This document shows positions 35,150 to 44,465 of a stretch of DNA of 52,408 bases, piece after piece; positions within the stretch are counted from its first letter, which is position 1; each line of letters starts with the position of its first letter. A program made the translations under genes and the position numbers. Location of the stretch: NCBI GenBank assembly GCA_001013295.1, contig LAZY01000027.1, positions 1-52,408 on the forward strand. The letters are read 5' to 3'. Below the pieces are notes generated by a model. It saw nothing but the letters and a program-made list of their open reading frames with translations. It was not told where the DNA came from and did not search any database. This DNA comes from Chryseobacterium indologenes (GTDB taxonomy: Bacteria; Bacteroidota; Bacteroidia; Flavobacteriales; Weeksellaceae).

Positions 35150-36619
35150 ATGAATAAAAACTATATTCTTTCGCTGCTGAGCCTATTTCTGTTCGGTATC
35201 GGAAATGCTCAAAGCTATAAAAAGCCGTTGGTTTCTGCCATCAAGGAAACTGATCTCAGAAAAGACATGTATGAACTTGCCGCTGATCAGTTCTGGGGGC
35301 GTGAAGCTGGAACACTGGATGAATTAAAGGTATCGATGTGGCTTGCTGATAAAGCTAAAGAAGCCGGGATGAAACCTTTCGGTGATCATGGTACATTCTT
35401 CCAGTTTTTTGATATGTACAGACATCAGATCATTCCTCAGAGCAGCCTGAAAATAGGAGATCAGAATCTGAAATTATGGAAAGATTTTCTTGTTGCCGAA
35501 CCTGTAAATGCTTCTTTGGATGCTGAAGTTGTATATGCCGGAAATGCTGAACCTGAAGATCTTTCTAAACTGAACATTAAAGGTAAGGTGCTTGCTGTAA
35601 ACGCTTCCGACAAGAACATTTCAAAAGACATGACTCTTTTTGTAAGAAGATACCCTGGATTTGTACGCACAAAATACTACAATAAAGCTTCCGAACTGGG
35701 AGCTAAAGCCATTATTTTCATTACCGATGATATTTCTGAGCAAAGCTGGGTAGAAGTACTTCCTCAGATGACAAGAGGCAGCTACGGTGTAGAAGGTCTA
35801 AGAGAAAAAATTACCAATAATCTTCCTGTTCTGTGGATCAAAAGGGAAAATGCAGGCTGGGTGAAAAACAATCCTAAAATTGCCTTGAACCTGATTACAG
35901 AATCCTACAAATATCCTTCTGTAAACATCATCGGAAAAATAGAAGGAACCGATCCTGTTCTTAAAAATGAATACGTGTTACTGAGCGGCCATCAGGATCA
36001 CGACGGTATCAGGCATCCTGTAAAAAACGATACCATCTACAACGGAGCCGATGATAATGCCAGTACCTGTGTCGCCATGCTGGCCATGGCAAGAGCCTAT
36101 AAAAAGCAGCCTGGAAAAAGAAGTATTTTATTTGTATTTCACGGTGCTGAAGAAAGAGGATTATTGGGTTCCAGATGGCATGCCGCTCACCCTGTCGTTC
36201 CAAAAGAGAAAATTGTAGCCGTACTGAATGGCGATATGATCGGAAGAAACGACAACAATGAAGCTGCTTTATTGGGTGGAAATGCTCCTCACAAAAATTC
36301 GGATGACCTGGTAAAAATGGCTGAAGAAGCGAATAATGAAAGTACGAAATTCAATTATCTGAAAGATTGGGATTCTCCTAATCATGCTGAATATTTCTAC
36401 TTCAGAAGCGACCATCTTCCGTATGCCAAGATCGGGATTCCTGCTGTATTCTTTACCAGCGTCCTGCATGATCAGTACCATACTCCACAGGATGAATCTG
36501 AAAACATCAATTACAAAAAGCTCTATAAAATGACTGAATGGATGTACAGAACATCCTGGAAAGTAGCGAATGAAACGGAACGTCCGAAGATCATTCCGAA
36601 TTTTACACTTGAAAGATAA
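35150..36619 (+). CDS. Secreted M28 family zinc aminopeptidase
   Basis: A 489-residue exopeptidase with a signal peptide (KNYILSLLSLFLFGIGNAQ). A PA-like inserted domain spans roughly residues 120-250. The M28 catalytic domain has the expected metal ligands in order: SGHQDHDG (His, near 280), NGADDNAS (Asp), FHGAEERGLLGS (catalytic and ligand Glu), NGDMIGRN (Asp) and HDQYHTPQDE (final His). Both zinc sites therefore look complete. Such enzymes release N-terminal residues from peptides in the periplasm or outside the cell. Followed by a complex inverted-repeat element. Confidence 0.93.
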   Translation: MNKNYILSLLSLFLFGIGNAQSYKKPLVSAIKETDLRKDMYELAADQFWGREAGTLDELKVSMWLADKAKEAGMKPFGDHGTFFQFFDMYRHQIIPQSSLKIGDQNLKLWKDFLVAEPVNASLDAEVVYAGNAEPEDLSKLNIKGKVLAVNASDKNISKDMTLFVRRYPGFVRTKYYNKASELGAKAIIFITDDISEQSWVEVLPQMTRGSYGVEGLREKITNNLPVLWIKRENAGWVKNNPKIALNLITESYKYPSVNIIGKIEGTDPVLKNEYVLLSGHQDHDGIRHPVKNDTIYNGADDNASTCVAMLAMARAYKKQPGKRSILFVFHGAEERGLLGSRWHAAHPVVPKEKIVAVLNGDMIGRNDNNEAALLGGNAPHKNSDDLVKMAEEANNESTKFNYLKDWDSPNHAEYFYFRSDHLPYAKIGIPAVFFTSVLHDQYHTPQDESENINYKKLYKMTEWMYRTSWKVANETERPKIIPNFTLER

Positions 36620-36624
36620 ATAAC

Positions 36625-36732
36625 AAAAGAGGCTGTCTCAAAAGTACCCCCTCTCTCGGACTCCTGTCTGACAAATTTTGTCATTTAGGAGATTCTCAGA
36701 GCATTAGTTTACCTTTTGAGACAGCCTCTTTT
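36625..36732. repeat. 108-base nested palindrome with 20-base perfect terminal inverted repeats
   Basis: AAAAGAGGCTGTCTCAAAAG (36625-36644) is exactly complementary to 36713-36732. Inside lies a second palindrome, TGACAAATTTTGTCA (36669-36683), flanked by CTCCT and AGGAG. There is no coding capacity. The outer arm sequence recurs at 52299-52320. It may be a terminator, a non-autonomous element, or both. Confidence 0.85.
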
Positions 36733-36785
36733 TCATCATTGGGTTATAGAATCGTTGTAAAATTGAATCATATTCTGGTGTTTTA

Positions 36786-37006
36786 ACCATTAAGGGGAAT
36801 TTAGTTTTTAAGAGAAATTAAGATTCAAATAAATTTGAATGAATAAGCTCCCGAAATAAATCCGACATTCAAAGTGAGGAATCAATATCTCGCAGATTGA
36901 ACGGATATAGCAGATGATTGCATTTAAAAGATCTGCAAGACGCTTAATAAATATCAAAGATATTTCCCTTAATAATCCTTAAAAACTAAACTCTTCTTAA
37001 TGGTTG
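36786..37006. repeat. Imperfect large inverted repeat in the M28/ilvA convergent gap
   Basis: The roughly 40 bases starting AACCATTAAG near 36785, including TTTAGTTTTTAAG, recur as a reverse complement near 36965-37006 at about 75 percent by eye. The central part has no reading frame. With the element at 36625-36732 it accounts for the 394-base gene-free stretch. Confidence 0.5.
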
Positions 37007-37013
37007 ATTTTTT

Positions 37014-38276
37014 TTAAATAAGCAGGTTCATCAGAGACGGATCATTGTTCAGATAGTTGACAAAGAAATCATATTCTTTCATTTTACTGATCAATGGAGT
37101 AAAATCTTTGTTCTGCTTTAAGGCGATTCCCACCACAGCAATTCCTTTTTCTTTTGAATTTTTCTGAGTGTATTCGAAATATGTGATGTCATCATCAGGT
37201 CCCAGCACATCCATTACAAAAGTTTTCAATGCACCGGGACGTTGAGGAAACCTGACCAGAAAATAATGCTTCAGGCCGGTATACAGCAATGCCTTTTCTT
37301 TGATTTCCTCCATCCTGGTAATATCGTTATTGCTTCCGCTGATAATGCATACCACGTTTTTGCCTTTTATCTCTTCCCTATACTTTTCCAGGGCTGCTAC
37401 AGAAAGTGCTCCTGCAGGTTCTACAACAATCGCATCTTTATTATATAATGAAAGAATAGTTTCACATACCAACCCCTCATCTACCGTCACCATATCAGAC
37501 AATACATTTTTGCAAAGCTCAAAAGTAATGGCCCCTACCTGTTGTACAGCGGCGCCATCCACAAACCGGCTTATTTTTTCAAGAAGTACAGGCTTCCCTT
37601 TCTCCATTGCCTTTTTCATGCTGGCAGCAGCAGAAGGTTCTACCCCGATAATTCTGGTTTGCGGCGACAGCTCCCGAAATACGGAACATATGCCTGCAGC
37701 CAGTCCTCCGCCTCCGATGGGTACAAAGAGATAGTCTATAGGTTCATCCGCCTGCTCCAGAATCTCCATCCCTACCGTAGCCTGGCCTTCAATAATCGCA
37801 GGATCATCGAACGGATGAATAAACACCCCATCATTTTCCCTGCAAAATTTCAATGCGGCATCTTTGGCTTCATCAAAAGTATCTCCATACAGCACAACAT
37901 CAATAAAGCTTCCTCCGAACATCCTTACCTGCTCCAGCTTTTGTCCGGGAGTGGGCAGCGGCATGAAAATCGTTCCTTTCACTTTCATTCTGTTGCATGC
38001 AAAAGCGACTCCCTGAGCATGGTTTCCTGCACTGGCACAAACTACTCCTTTCGCAAGGCTTTCCGGGGTCATGGTTGCCATTTTATTATAAGCTCCTCTG
38101 ATCTTGTAAGATCTTACCTGCTGAAGGTCCTCTCTTTTAAAGCTTATTTTAGCTCCATAAACTACCGAAAGATTATTATTGAGGGCTAATGGGGTTCTGA
38201 TCACTACATTTTTAAGCCTTTCCTCTGCTTTACAGATATTCTCCAATACGGAGGGGCTTACTTTTTCTTTCATCAT
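37014..38276 (-). CDS. ilvA: Threonine ammonia-lyase (threonine dehydratase)
   Basis: PLP enzyme that converts threonine to 2-oxobutanoate, the first committed step to isoleucine. The PLP-binding Lys is in SYKIRGAYNKM (Lys58), and the glycine-rich phosphate loop is FVPIGGGGLAAGI. The C-terminal part (from about 330, HYFLVRFPQRPGALKTFVMDVLG) is a single ACT-like regulatory domain, consistent with the shorter 420-residue form. It is the last gene of the ilv operon, 14 bases after ilvC. Either of two adjacent ATG codons can be the start. Confidence 0.95.
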   Translation of the reverse strand: MMKEKVSPSVLENICKAEERLKNVVIRTPLALNNNLSVVYGAKISFKREDLQQVRSYKIRGAYNKMATMTPESLAKGVVCASAGNHAQGVAFACNRMKVKGTIFMPLPTPGQKLEQVRMFGGSFIDVVLYGDTFDEAKDAALKFCRENDGVFIHPFDDPAIIEGQATVGMEILEQADEPIDYLFVPIGGGGLAAGICSVFRELSPQTRIIGVEPSAAASMKKAMEKGKPVLLEKISRFVDGAAVQQVGAITFELCKNVLSDMVTVDEGLVCETILSLYNKDAIVVEPAGALSVAALEKYREEIKGKNVVCIISGSNNDITRMEEIKEKALLYTGLKHYFLVRFPQRPGALKTFVMDVLGPDDDITYFEYTQKNSKEKGIAVVGIALKQNKDFTPLISKMKEYDFFVNYLNNDPSLMNLLI

Positions 38277-38290
38277 TTTTTTCAGATTGA

Positions 38291-39337
38291 TTAATTATTC
38301 TCCGGTCTAAGGCTGCGTACAGTTTTTCCGGCTTTCCACATTTCACTTTCTCTCAATTCGGTAAGCTCAGCTTCCAGTTTTTCTCTGTAATCCGGTTTGC
38401 TGTTACTGTCGATTGATCTCTGGGCTTCGTTTCCTTTTGCTACGTTGTCATACAATTCTTCAAACAAAGGCGAAGTAGCATCTCTGAAACGCTTCCACCA
38501 ATCCAGTGCACCTCTTTGAGCCGTTGTACTGCAGTTCGCATACATCCAGTCCATTCCATTTTCAGCCACTAACGGCATCAGGGATTGGGTAAGTTCTTCA
38601 ACAGTTTCGTTAAATGCCTCGGAAGGGCTGTGACCGTTTTTCCTTAAAACATCATATTGTGCGGCAAAAATTCCCTGTACAGCCCCCATCAGCGTTCCTC
38701 TTTCTCCTGCAAGGTCACTGTATACTTCTTTTCTAAAGTCAGTTTCAAATAAATAGCCGCTTCCTATCGCAATTCCAAGAGCAGTCACTCTTTCTCTAGC
38801 GTTTCCTGTAGCATCCTGATATACGGCAAAACTGCTGTTCAATCCTCTGTCTTGCAGGAACATTCTTCTTAATGAAGTTCCGGATCCTTTAGGGGCTACT
38901 AGAAATACATCTACATCTGCAGGAGGAACAATTCCCGTACGTTCATTAAAAGTAATCCCGAAACCATGGGAAAAATATAATGCCTTTCCTGGAGTAAGAT
39001 GCTGTTTTACTTTGGGCCAGTATTCGATTTGTGCAGCATCACTCAGAAGGTAGCAGATGATGGTCCCTTTTTCCAGCGCTTCTTCAATCTCAAACAAGGT
39101 TTCTCCCGGTACAAATCCGTCTGCCACTGCTTTATCCCAGGATTTTGAGTTCTTTCTCTGTCCTACTATGACATTCACTCCGTTATCCTTCTGATTAAGC
39201 GCCTGTCCCGGACCCTGTACTCCATATCCGATAACGGCTACCACCTCATCTTTTAATACTTCCTGAGCTTTTTTTAGGGGAAACTCTTCTCTTGTTACTA
39301 CGTTTTCTTCAACTCCTCCAAAATTCAATTTTGCCAT
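38291..39337 (-). CDS. ilvC: Ketol-acid reductoisomerase
   Basis: Converts acetolactate and acetohydroxybutyrate to the dihydroxy acids for valine and isoleucine. The 348-residue length is that of the short class I enzyme. The N-terminal Rossmann motif is GYGVQGPGQALN. The cofactor loop VGQRKNSKSWDKA has Arg and Ser residues of the NADPH-type pattern. Metal-binding and knotted C-terminal residues include DLAGERGTLMGA and ETVEELTQSLMPL. It lies between ilvN and ilvA in the operon. Confidence 0.97.
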   Translation of the reverse strand: MAKLNFGGVEENVVTREEFPLKKAQEVLKDEVVAVIGYGVQGPGQALNQKDNGVNVIVGQRKNSKSWDKAVADGFVPGETLFEIEEALEKGTIICYLLSDAAQIEYWPKVKQHLTPGKALYFSHGFGITFNERTGIVPPADVDVFLVAPKGSGTSLRRMFLQDRGLNSSFAVYQDATGNARERVTALGIAIGSGYLFETDFRKEVYSDLAGERGTLMGAVQGIFAAQYDVLRKNGHSPSEAFNETVEELTQSLMPLVAENGMDWMYANCSTTAQRGALDWWKRFRDATSPLFEELYDNVAKGNEAQRSIDSNSKPDYREKLEAELTELRESEMWKAGKTVRSLRPENN

Positions 39338-39378
39338 TTTTTTGATTTTATTTGTTATTCTTTTGATTTAATGTATGA

Positions 39379-39660
39379 TTAGCTGGCATATTCCATTGCC
39401 GTGAAATGTGGATTTTTGTGATAATGTACCTCCAGCACATCCACCTGTTTTTCCATTTGTCTTGTAATTTTTTGCACGGATTCTTCTGTTTCCCGGATCA
39501 CAATTACAAACTTTTTTATACATTCAGTTTCAGAAGGGCCCACATTAAAGGTGATCATCGAAATTCTCCTTCTTGAAAAAATAGCGTTGATCCGGCTGAT
39601 CAAACCTAAATAATCTTCTGTATACGCCGTAATGGTATATTCTTTATGTTCTGTTCTCAT
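39379..39660 (-). CDS. ilvN: Acetolactate synthase small (regulatory) subunit
   Basis: A protein of about 93 residues with one ACT domain (YTITAYTEDYLGLISRINAIFSRRRISMITFNVG). In the family this domain binds valine and stimulates the large subunit. It lacks the second C-terminal domain of longer IlvH types. I chose the ATG at 39660 (MRTEHKEYTI). An in-frame ATG at 39690 inside the ilvB end would add a ten-residue Lys-rich tail. Tight coupling to ilvB is clear with either start. Confidence 0.9.
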   Translation of the reverse strand: MRTEHKEYTITAYTEDYLGLISRINAIFSRRRISMITFNVGPSETECIKKFVIVIRETEESVQKITRQMEKQVDVLEVHYHKNPHFTAMEYAS

Positions 39661-39679
39661 TTTTTTCTCTTTTAAAAAT

Positions 39680-41401
39680 TTATTTATCACTCAGTACGAT
39701 CTCTGAAACACTTTTCCCCTGTGGAATCATCGGAAATACATTATGCTCTTTTCCCGTCATTACTTCAAGAAGGAAAGCTCCTTTATGATCAAGCATTTTA
39801 CGCAGAGCCGTTTTCAATTCTTCTCTCTGGGTTACTTTGAAGCCTTCTATATCATAACCTTTGGCCACTTGTACAAAATCCGGACTCTGAATATCTACAG
39901 ACGAATATCTTTCCTCATGAAATAATTCCTGCCACTGCCTCACCATTCCCAAGTAGCTATTGTTGAGGATCAGGATTTTGACATCAGGACGATACTGCAT
40001 AATGGTTCCCAATTCCTGTATATTCATCTGTACTCCCCCGTCTCCCATTACCGCAATGACCGGGCGGTTCTTTTCTCCATAGGCAGCTCCTATCGCCGCA
40101 GGAAGGCAGAATCCCATCGTACCCAATCCACCGCTCGTCACATTCGTTCGTGAATATCTGAAGCTTGAATACCTGCAGGTTACCATCTGATGCTGTCCTA
40201 CATCCGTTACAATCACCGCTTTCCCATCCGTCATTTCATTAAGGCATCTGATCACTTCCCCCATGGTAATTTCTCCTTCCAGAGGATATAATTCTTTACG
40301 AATCAGTGTACTATCTTCAATCTCAAAGCAGTATGTAAACTTCTGATGCCATTCGGTATGTTTTCTTTCTTTGATGAAAGCAGTAAGAAGCGGTAAGGTT
40401 TCCTTGCAGTTTCCTAAAACGGGTACATCTGCTTTTACATTTTTATCGATCTCTGCGTTATCAATATCCAGATGAATGATCTTTGCCTGCTTTGCATACT
40501 GATCCAGTTTTCCTGTCACCCTATCGTCGAAGCGCATTCCTACAGCAATCAACACATCACACTCATTGGTCAGCACATTGGGACCGTAATTTCCGTGCAT
40601 TCCAACCATACCTACTGCCTGAGAATGATCTGTAGGGATAGCGCTCATTCCCAAAACAGTCCATGCTACCGGAATTCCCGATTTTTCAGCAAACTGTATA
40701 AATTCTTCTTCAGCTTTGCCCAGCATAATCCCCTGCCCGGCAATCACAAAAGGCTTCTCTGCCTGATTGATCAGCTCTGCTGCTTTTTCAATATTTTCCA
40801 TATTGGGAACAGGATCCGGTCTATAACTTCTCAGAGAATGACATGGAGAATAGCCTTTAAATAAAACATGCTGCAATTGGGCATTTTTGGTGACATCAAT
40901 CAATACAGGACCGGGTCTTCCTGATCTGGCAATATAAAAAGCCTTTGCCAGTACTTCCGGAAGCTCATTGGCATTGGTAACCTGGTAATTCCATTTGGTA
41001 ACAGCACTTGTAATGTTCATCACATCGATTTCCTGGAAAGCATCCGTTCCTAAAAGATGCTCGAAAACCTGTCCTGTAATGCATACCAAAGGGGTATTAT
41101 CCAATAATGCGTCTGCTAAACCGGTGACGAGATTGGTGGCTCCCGGGCCACTGGTTGCCAGCACTACTCCTACTTCACCTGATACCCTCGCCAGTCCCTG
41201 TGCAGCATGTACGGCTGCCTGCTCATGACGGACCAGAATATGCTCCAGTTTTCCCTGATAGTCGTAAAGTGCATCATAAATAGGAATAATGGCTCCCCCC
41301 GGATACCCGAATACTGTTTTTACCCCTTCCTGAAGAAAAGCCTCCAGGATGATCCGGCTTCCGCTAAGTTCTGTTTCGATAGATCTGTTTAAATGCTCCA
41401 T
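39680..41401 (-). CDS. ilvB: Acetolactate synthase large (catalytic) subunit
   Basis: A 573-residue ThDP-dependent enzyme that condenses pyruvate with pyruvate or 2-oxobutanoate. Motifs visible are the N-terminal FGYPGGAIIPIYDAL, the catalytic Glu in VRHEQAAVHAAQGLAR, the FAD-contact region FVIAGQGIML, and the ThDP-Mg motif GDGGVQMNIQELGTI ending in NNSYLGMVRQW. Length is full. It follows ilvD by ten bases and leads directly into ilvN. Confidence 0.97.
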   Translation of the reverse strand: MEHLNRSIETELSGSRIILEAFLQEGVKTVFGYPGGAIIPIYDALYDYQGKLEHILVRHEQAAVHAAQGLARVSGEVGVVLATSGPGATNLVTGLADALLDNTPLVCITGQVFEHLLGTDAFQEIDVMNITSAVTKWNYQVTNANELPEVLAKAFYIARSGRPGPVLIDVTKNAQLQHVLFKGYSPCHSLRSYRPDPVPNMENIEKAAELINQAEKPFVIAGQGIMLGKAEEEFIQFAEKSGIPVAWTVLGMSAIPTDHSQAVGMVGMHGNYGPNVLTNECDVLIAVGMRFDDRVTGKLDQYAKQAKIIHLDIDNAEIDKNVKADVPVLGNCKETLPLLTAFIKERKHTEWHQKFTYCFEIEDSTLIRKELYPLEGEITMGEVIRCLNEMTDGKAVIVTDVGQHQMVTCRYSSFRYSRTNVTSGGLGTMGFCLPAAIGAAYGEKNRPVIAVMGDGGVQMNIQELGTIMQYRPDVKILILNNSYLGMVRQWQELFHEERYSSVDIQSPDFVQVAKGYDIEGFKVTQREELKTALRKMLDHKGAFLLEVMTGKEHNVFPMIPQGKSVSEIVLSDK

Positions 41402-41411
41402 GATATTGTGA

Positions 41412-43091
41412 TTATGAGATTTCGTCCGTTACACAGCCTTCAGCAGCTGATGATACGGTTAATGCATATTTATAGAGTAGTCCTTTCTGTACTTTAAGGG
41501 AAGGCTTCTGCCATCCTTGTTTTCGTTTTTCAATTTCCTGTTCTGATACTTTGAGCTGTATGGTATTGTTTACCGCATCTATTTCAATGAGGTCATCATT
41601 TTCCACAAAGGCGATCAAACCTCCTTCATAGGCTTCCGGCGTAATGTGCCCCACCACGAAACCATGGGTTCCGCCACTGAATCTTCCATCGGTGATCAGG
41701 GCAACACTGCTTCCCAATCCTGCTCCGATCAGAGCGCTCGTTGGTTTCAGCATTTCAGGCATACCGGGAGCTCCTTTAGGACCTTCGTTTCTGATAACGA
41801 TGACGTCTCCATGCCGAACCGTTCCATCCTGAATTCCTCTGATCAGGTTTTTCTCACCATCAAATACTCTTGCTTTGCCTACAAAGCGCTCTCCTTCTTT
41901 TCCGGTGATCTTGGCTACACTTCCTTTTTCCGCAAGATTACCATACAATATTCTCAGGTGACCGGTTGCTTTTACCGGTTCCGAGAGAGGCCGTATGATC
42001 TTTTGTTTATTAAAATCAAGATCGGGAACATGTTCCAGGTTTTCAGCCAGTGTTTTTCCCGTGACAGTCAGACAGTCTCCATGTAGCAATCCCTGATTTA
42101 AAAGATATTTCATTACTGCCGGTATTCCTCCATGCTCATGCAGATCCTGCATAAGGTACTTCCCGCTTGGTTTCAGGTCTGCCAGTACAGGAGTGCAGTC
42201 ACTCATTTTTTGAAAATCATCCTGAATCAACGGTACGCCAACGCTTTTAGCCATGGCTATAAAATGCAGTACGGCATTGGTACTTCCTCCTAAAATAACA
42301 ATCATGCGCAGTGCATTTTCAAAAGCTTTACGGGTCATAATATCTGAAGGTCGGATGTCTTTTTCCAGCAATATTTTCAGATATTTTCCAGCTTCGTGGC
42401 ATTCTGCCTGTTTTTCTTTGCTTAAAGCAGGATTGGAAGAAGAATAGGGAAGGCTCATTCCCAATGCTTCTATTGCCGAAGCCATTGTATTGGCCGTATA
42501 CATTCCGCCACACGCTCCTGCTCCGGGACAGGAATTTTTGATCACTCCGTTAAAATCTTCTTCAGAGATCTCTCCGGCAATCTTTTTTCCTAAGGCTTCA
42601 AAGGCTGAAACAATATTGAGCTGTTCTCCTTTATAGCATCCCGGAGCAATGGTTCCGCCGTATACCATGATAGAAGGTCTGTTCAGTCTTCCCATAGCGA
42701 TAATGGTTCCCGGCATATTTTTGTCACAGCCCGGCAAAGCGATCAATCCGTCATAGTACTGTGCTCCACAGATGGCTTCAATACTGTCTGCAATCACATC
42801 ACGGCTTACCAGTGAATAGCGCATTCCGTCTGTCCCGTTGCTCATCCCGTCGCTTACTCCTATGGTATTAAATATCAGCCCTGCCAGGCCATGCTCCCAT
42901 GTTCCTTTCTTTACCATTTTAGCAAGATCGTTGAGGTGCATATTGCAGGTATTCCCGTCATAGCCCATACTTGCAATGCCGATCTGTGCTTTGTGCATAT
43001 CTTCTTCTGTAAAACCTATCCCGTACAACATGGCTTTTGCGGCGGGCTGTTCGCTATTCTGCGTGAATGTTTTTGAATATTTATTTAGCAT
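41412..43091 (-). CDS. ilvD: Dihydroxy-acid dehydratase
   Basis: A 559-residue iron-sulfur enzyme forming the 2-oxo acid precursors of valine and isoleucine. Cluster ligands are visible in [20 protein letters not shown] and [16 protein letters not shown]. The C-terminal Mg/substrate segment is [22 protein letters not shown]. The gap to the upstream ilvE (179 bases) is AT-rich and may hold a secondary promoter, but no convincing -33/-7 pair was found there. Confidence 0.97.
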   Translation of the reverse strand: MLNKYSKTFTQNSEQPAAKAMLYGIGFTEEDMHKAQIGIASMGYDGNTCNMHLNDLAKMVKKGTWEHGLAGLIFNTIGVSDGMSNGTDGMRYSLVSRDVIADSIEAICGAQYYDGLIALPGCDKNMPGTIIAMGRLNRPSIMVYGGTIAPGCYKGEQLNIVSAFEALGKKIAGEISEEDFNGVIKNSCPGAGACGGMYTANTMASAIEALGMSLPYSSSNPALSKEKQAECHEAGKYLKILLEKDIRPSDIMTRKAFENALRMIVILGGSTNAVLHFIAMAKSVGVPLIQDDFQKMSDCTPVLADLKPSGKYLMQDLHEHGGIPAVMKYLLNQGLLHGDCLTVTGKTLAENLEHVPDLDFNKQKIIRPLSEPVKATGHLRILYGNLAEKGSVAKITGKEGERFVGKARVFDGEKNLIRGIQDGTVRHGDVIVIRNEGPKGAPGMPEMLKPTSALIGAGLGSSVALITDGRFSGGTHGFVVGHITPEAYEGGLIAFVENDDLIEIDAVNNTIQLKVSEQEIEKRKQGWQKPSLKVQKGLLYKYALTVSSAAEGCVTDEIS

Positions 43092-43270
43092 ATTTATCCT
43101 GCATTTTCTGTTCTTTTCATCTCTTTACAATGAAGTTTTTATTTAATTCCGGTTCAAAACTACAGCTTGTTATATTTTTTTCATTTTCATATTTTCTAAA
43201 AAATACAATACTCAACTGTTTGAAAAATCAATGTATATATTTGATAATTAATTTTTAACATTCTAAAAAT

Positions 43271-44143
43271 TTACAATGACAGAACTCTTACCTGTTTTAA
43301 ATACGCCTGTTGTACAAGAGCACTTGCCGTATCATTCCAGTTTTTTGTAAAAGGAACATCATCAAGTGAATCCAGGGCTACGATTTCTGCAGCTGTACCA
43401 CAGAAAAAGCCGGCATCTGCACCACGCATTTCTTCGGGTTTAAAAAATGTTTCTTTTACGGGAATATCGAGTTCACTACAGATCTCCAAAACGGTCTGTC
43501 TTGTAATTCCCGGAAGGATACTTCCTTTAGCAGGCGTAAACAGCATTCCGTCTTTTTCATAGAATACATTGGCTCCGGAACTTTCGGCAACGTTTCCGTT
43601 TTCATCCAATACAAGGGCTTCGTCATACCCTTTGTCTTTGGCATCCTGACAGGCCAGAATGGAGTTGACGTAATGTCCTCCTACTTTCGCTTCCACTTTG
43701 AAGGCTTTAGGGTTCGGACGTTGGAAGTCTGAGGTCATGATCTTCATTTTATCTGCCAGGTATCCGTTACTCCACTCCCAGGCCAGTAGAGAGAGGTAGG
43801 ATTTTTTTCCTTTTGAAAGGGACATATTGGGTGAACATGTAACTAATGGACGGATATAAGCATCTGTGAAACCGTTTTTTTCTAAAAGCTCATAGGTAAG
43901 TGCCGTAAGCTCTTCTACGGAATAATCGAAAGGAATATGCATCAGTTCTGCTGATCTTTTCAGTCTTTCATAATGTTCTTCTGCTTTAAAAATCCTTGTT
44001 CCATGGTCTGTGCTGTAGGATTTAATACCTTCAAAAACAGAGTATCCATAGTGAAGTGATTGCCCGTAAAGATCGGTTCCTGCCTCGCTGGCTTTCATAA
44101 AGTTTCCGTCGAAATAGATAACGGTGCCGTCGTTGTAATACAT
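43271..44143 (-). CDS. ilvE: Branched-chain amino acid aminotransferase
   Basis: A 290-residue PLP fold type IV enzyme for the last step of Ile, Val and Leu synthesis. Recognisable elements are YFDGNFMKASEAGTDLYGQSLHYGYSVFEGIKSY at the N-terminus, ACQDAKDKGYDEALVLDENGNVAESSGANVFY near residue 170, and the phosphate-binding LPGITRQTVLEI. It is the first structural gene of ilvE-D-B-N-C-A. The start at 44143 lies 30 to 40 bases after the second leader terminator, placing the whole operon under the tandem leader. Confidence 0.97.
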   Translation of the reverse strand: MYYNDGTVIYFDGNFMKASEAGTDLYGQSLHYGYSVFEGIKSYSTDHGTRIFKAEEHYERLKRSAELMHIPFDYSVEELTALTYELLEKNGFTDAYIRPLVTCSPNMSLSKGKKSYLSLLAWEWSNGYLADKMKIMTSDFQRPNPKAFKVEAKVGGHYVNSILACQDAKDKGYDEALVLDENGNVAESSGANVFYEKDGMLFTPAKGSILPGITRQTVLEICSELDIPVKETFFKPEEMRGADAGFFCGTAAEIVALDSLDDVPFTKNWNDTASALVQQAYLKQVRVLSL

Positions 44144-44181
44144 GCTATAGGGGTTTAAAATTGAATAAAAGGAATAAAAAA

Positions 44182-44206
44182 AGCCCTCTCACGCTGTGAG
44201 AGGGCT
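44182..44206 (-). terminator. ilv attenuator terminator 2
   Basis: On the minus strand AGCCCTCTCAC and GTGAGAGGGCT form a perfect 11-pair GC-rich stem around a three-base loop, followed by seven T. Its 5' arm plus loop (TCTCACAG) can instead pair with CTGTGAGA at the end of leader peptide 2 (44242-44235). Confidence 0.93.
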
Positions 44207-44236
44207 CAATATATGTACAGTCATACACTTTCCTTC

Positions 44237-44293
44237 TCACAGACGCAAGGGAATAATAATGACGATAATAATTACTGCTAATAACTGATACAT
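44237..44293 (-). CDS. ilv leader peptide 2 (Ile/Val/Leu-rich)
   Basis: An 18-codon open frame: MYQLLAVIIIVIIIPLRL then TGA. Twelve of 18 residues are Ile, Val or Leu, with the run AVIIIVIII in the middle (six Ile codons). The stop codon lies inside the sequence CTGTGAGA, which is complementary to the 5' side of the next terminator stem. Such placement is what transcription attenuation by ribosome position requires. I infer that a scarce charged tRNA-Ile stalls the ribosome in the Ile run and frees CTGTGAGA to block the terminator. Confidence 0.85.
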   Translation of the reverse strand: MYQLLAVIIIVIIIPLRL

Positions 44294-44319
44294 ATGCTGT
44301 ACAAATAAAAAAATTAAAA

Positions 44320-44351
44320 CAAAAAAAGCCGTTTCAAATATGAAACGGCCG
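44320..44351 (-). terminator. ilv attenuator terminator 1
   Basis: On the minus strand GCCGTTTCA (44349-44341) pairs with TGAAACGGC (44336-44328) around AATA/TATT-type loop bases and is followed by seven T. The 5' arm can instead pair with GAAACGGC (44392-44385) near the end of leader peptide 1. Confidence 0.93.
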
Positions 44352-44377
44352 TATATAATTTAAATTAAAATCTACTT

Positions 44378-44461
44378 TTAAAATGCCGTTTCCTTACTGT
44401 TGTAAATGACAACAGCTGCAATAGAAATGACCATAATATTTTTCTGATTCGTAAAATTCAT
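44378..44461 (-). CDS. ilv leader peptide 1 (Ile/Val-rich)
   Basis: An ATG at 44461 opens a 27-codon frame; an in-frame ATG at codon 10 (44434) gives the shorter MVISIAAVVIYNSKETAF, and either could be used. The core IMVISIAAVVI holds four Ile and three Val codons. About four codons after the last Ile is GAAACGGC (44392-44385), identical to the 3' arm of the terminator that follows. This would serve as the antiterminator arm when the ribosome stalls upstream. The frame lies right at the predicted promoter, so the longer form would be translated from an almost leaderless RNA. Confidence 0.75.
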   Translation of the reverse strand: MNFTNQKNIMVISIAAVVIYNSKETAF

Positions 44462-44465
44462 GTTG

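Noticed and set aside
36625..36732. Element read as an insertion sequence
   Set aside because: It has perfect terminal inverted repeats but only 108 bases, no transposase and no clear target duplication. I keep it as a repeat.
37542..38189. 215-codon frame antisense to ilvA
   Set aside because: The minus strand encodes a complete threonine dehydratase; the plus frame is Ser/His/Arg-rich with no domain.
39661..39690. Longer ilvN start inside the end of ilvB
   Set aside because: It adds only a Lys-rich ten-residue tail not typical of the ACT subunit; the ATG at 39660 fits the domain edge better.
43092..43270. Secondary promoter in the ilvE-ilvD gap
   Set aside because: A TAGTTTTG box exists on the minus strand, but no TTG lies at 17-23 bases upstream. 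The evidence is too weak to list.
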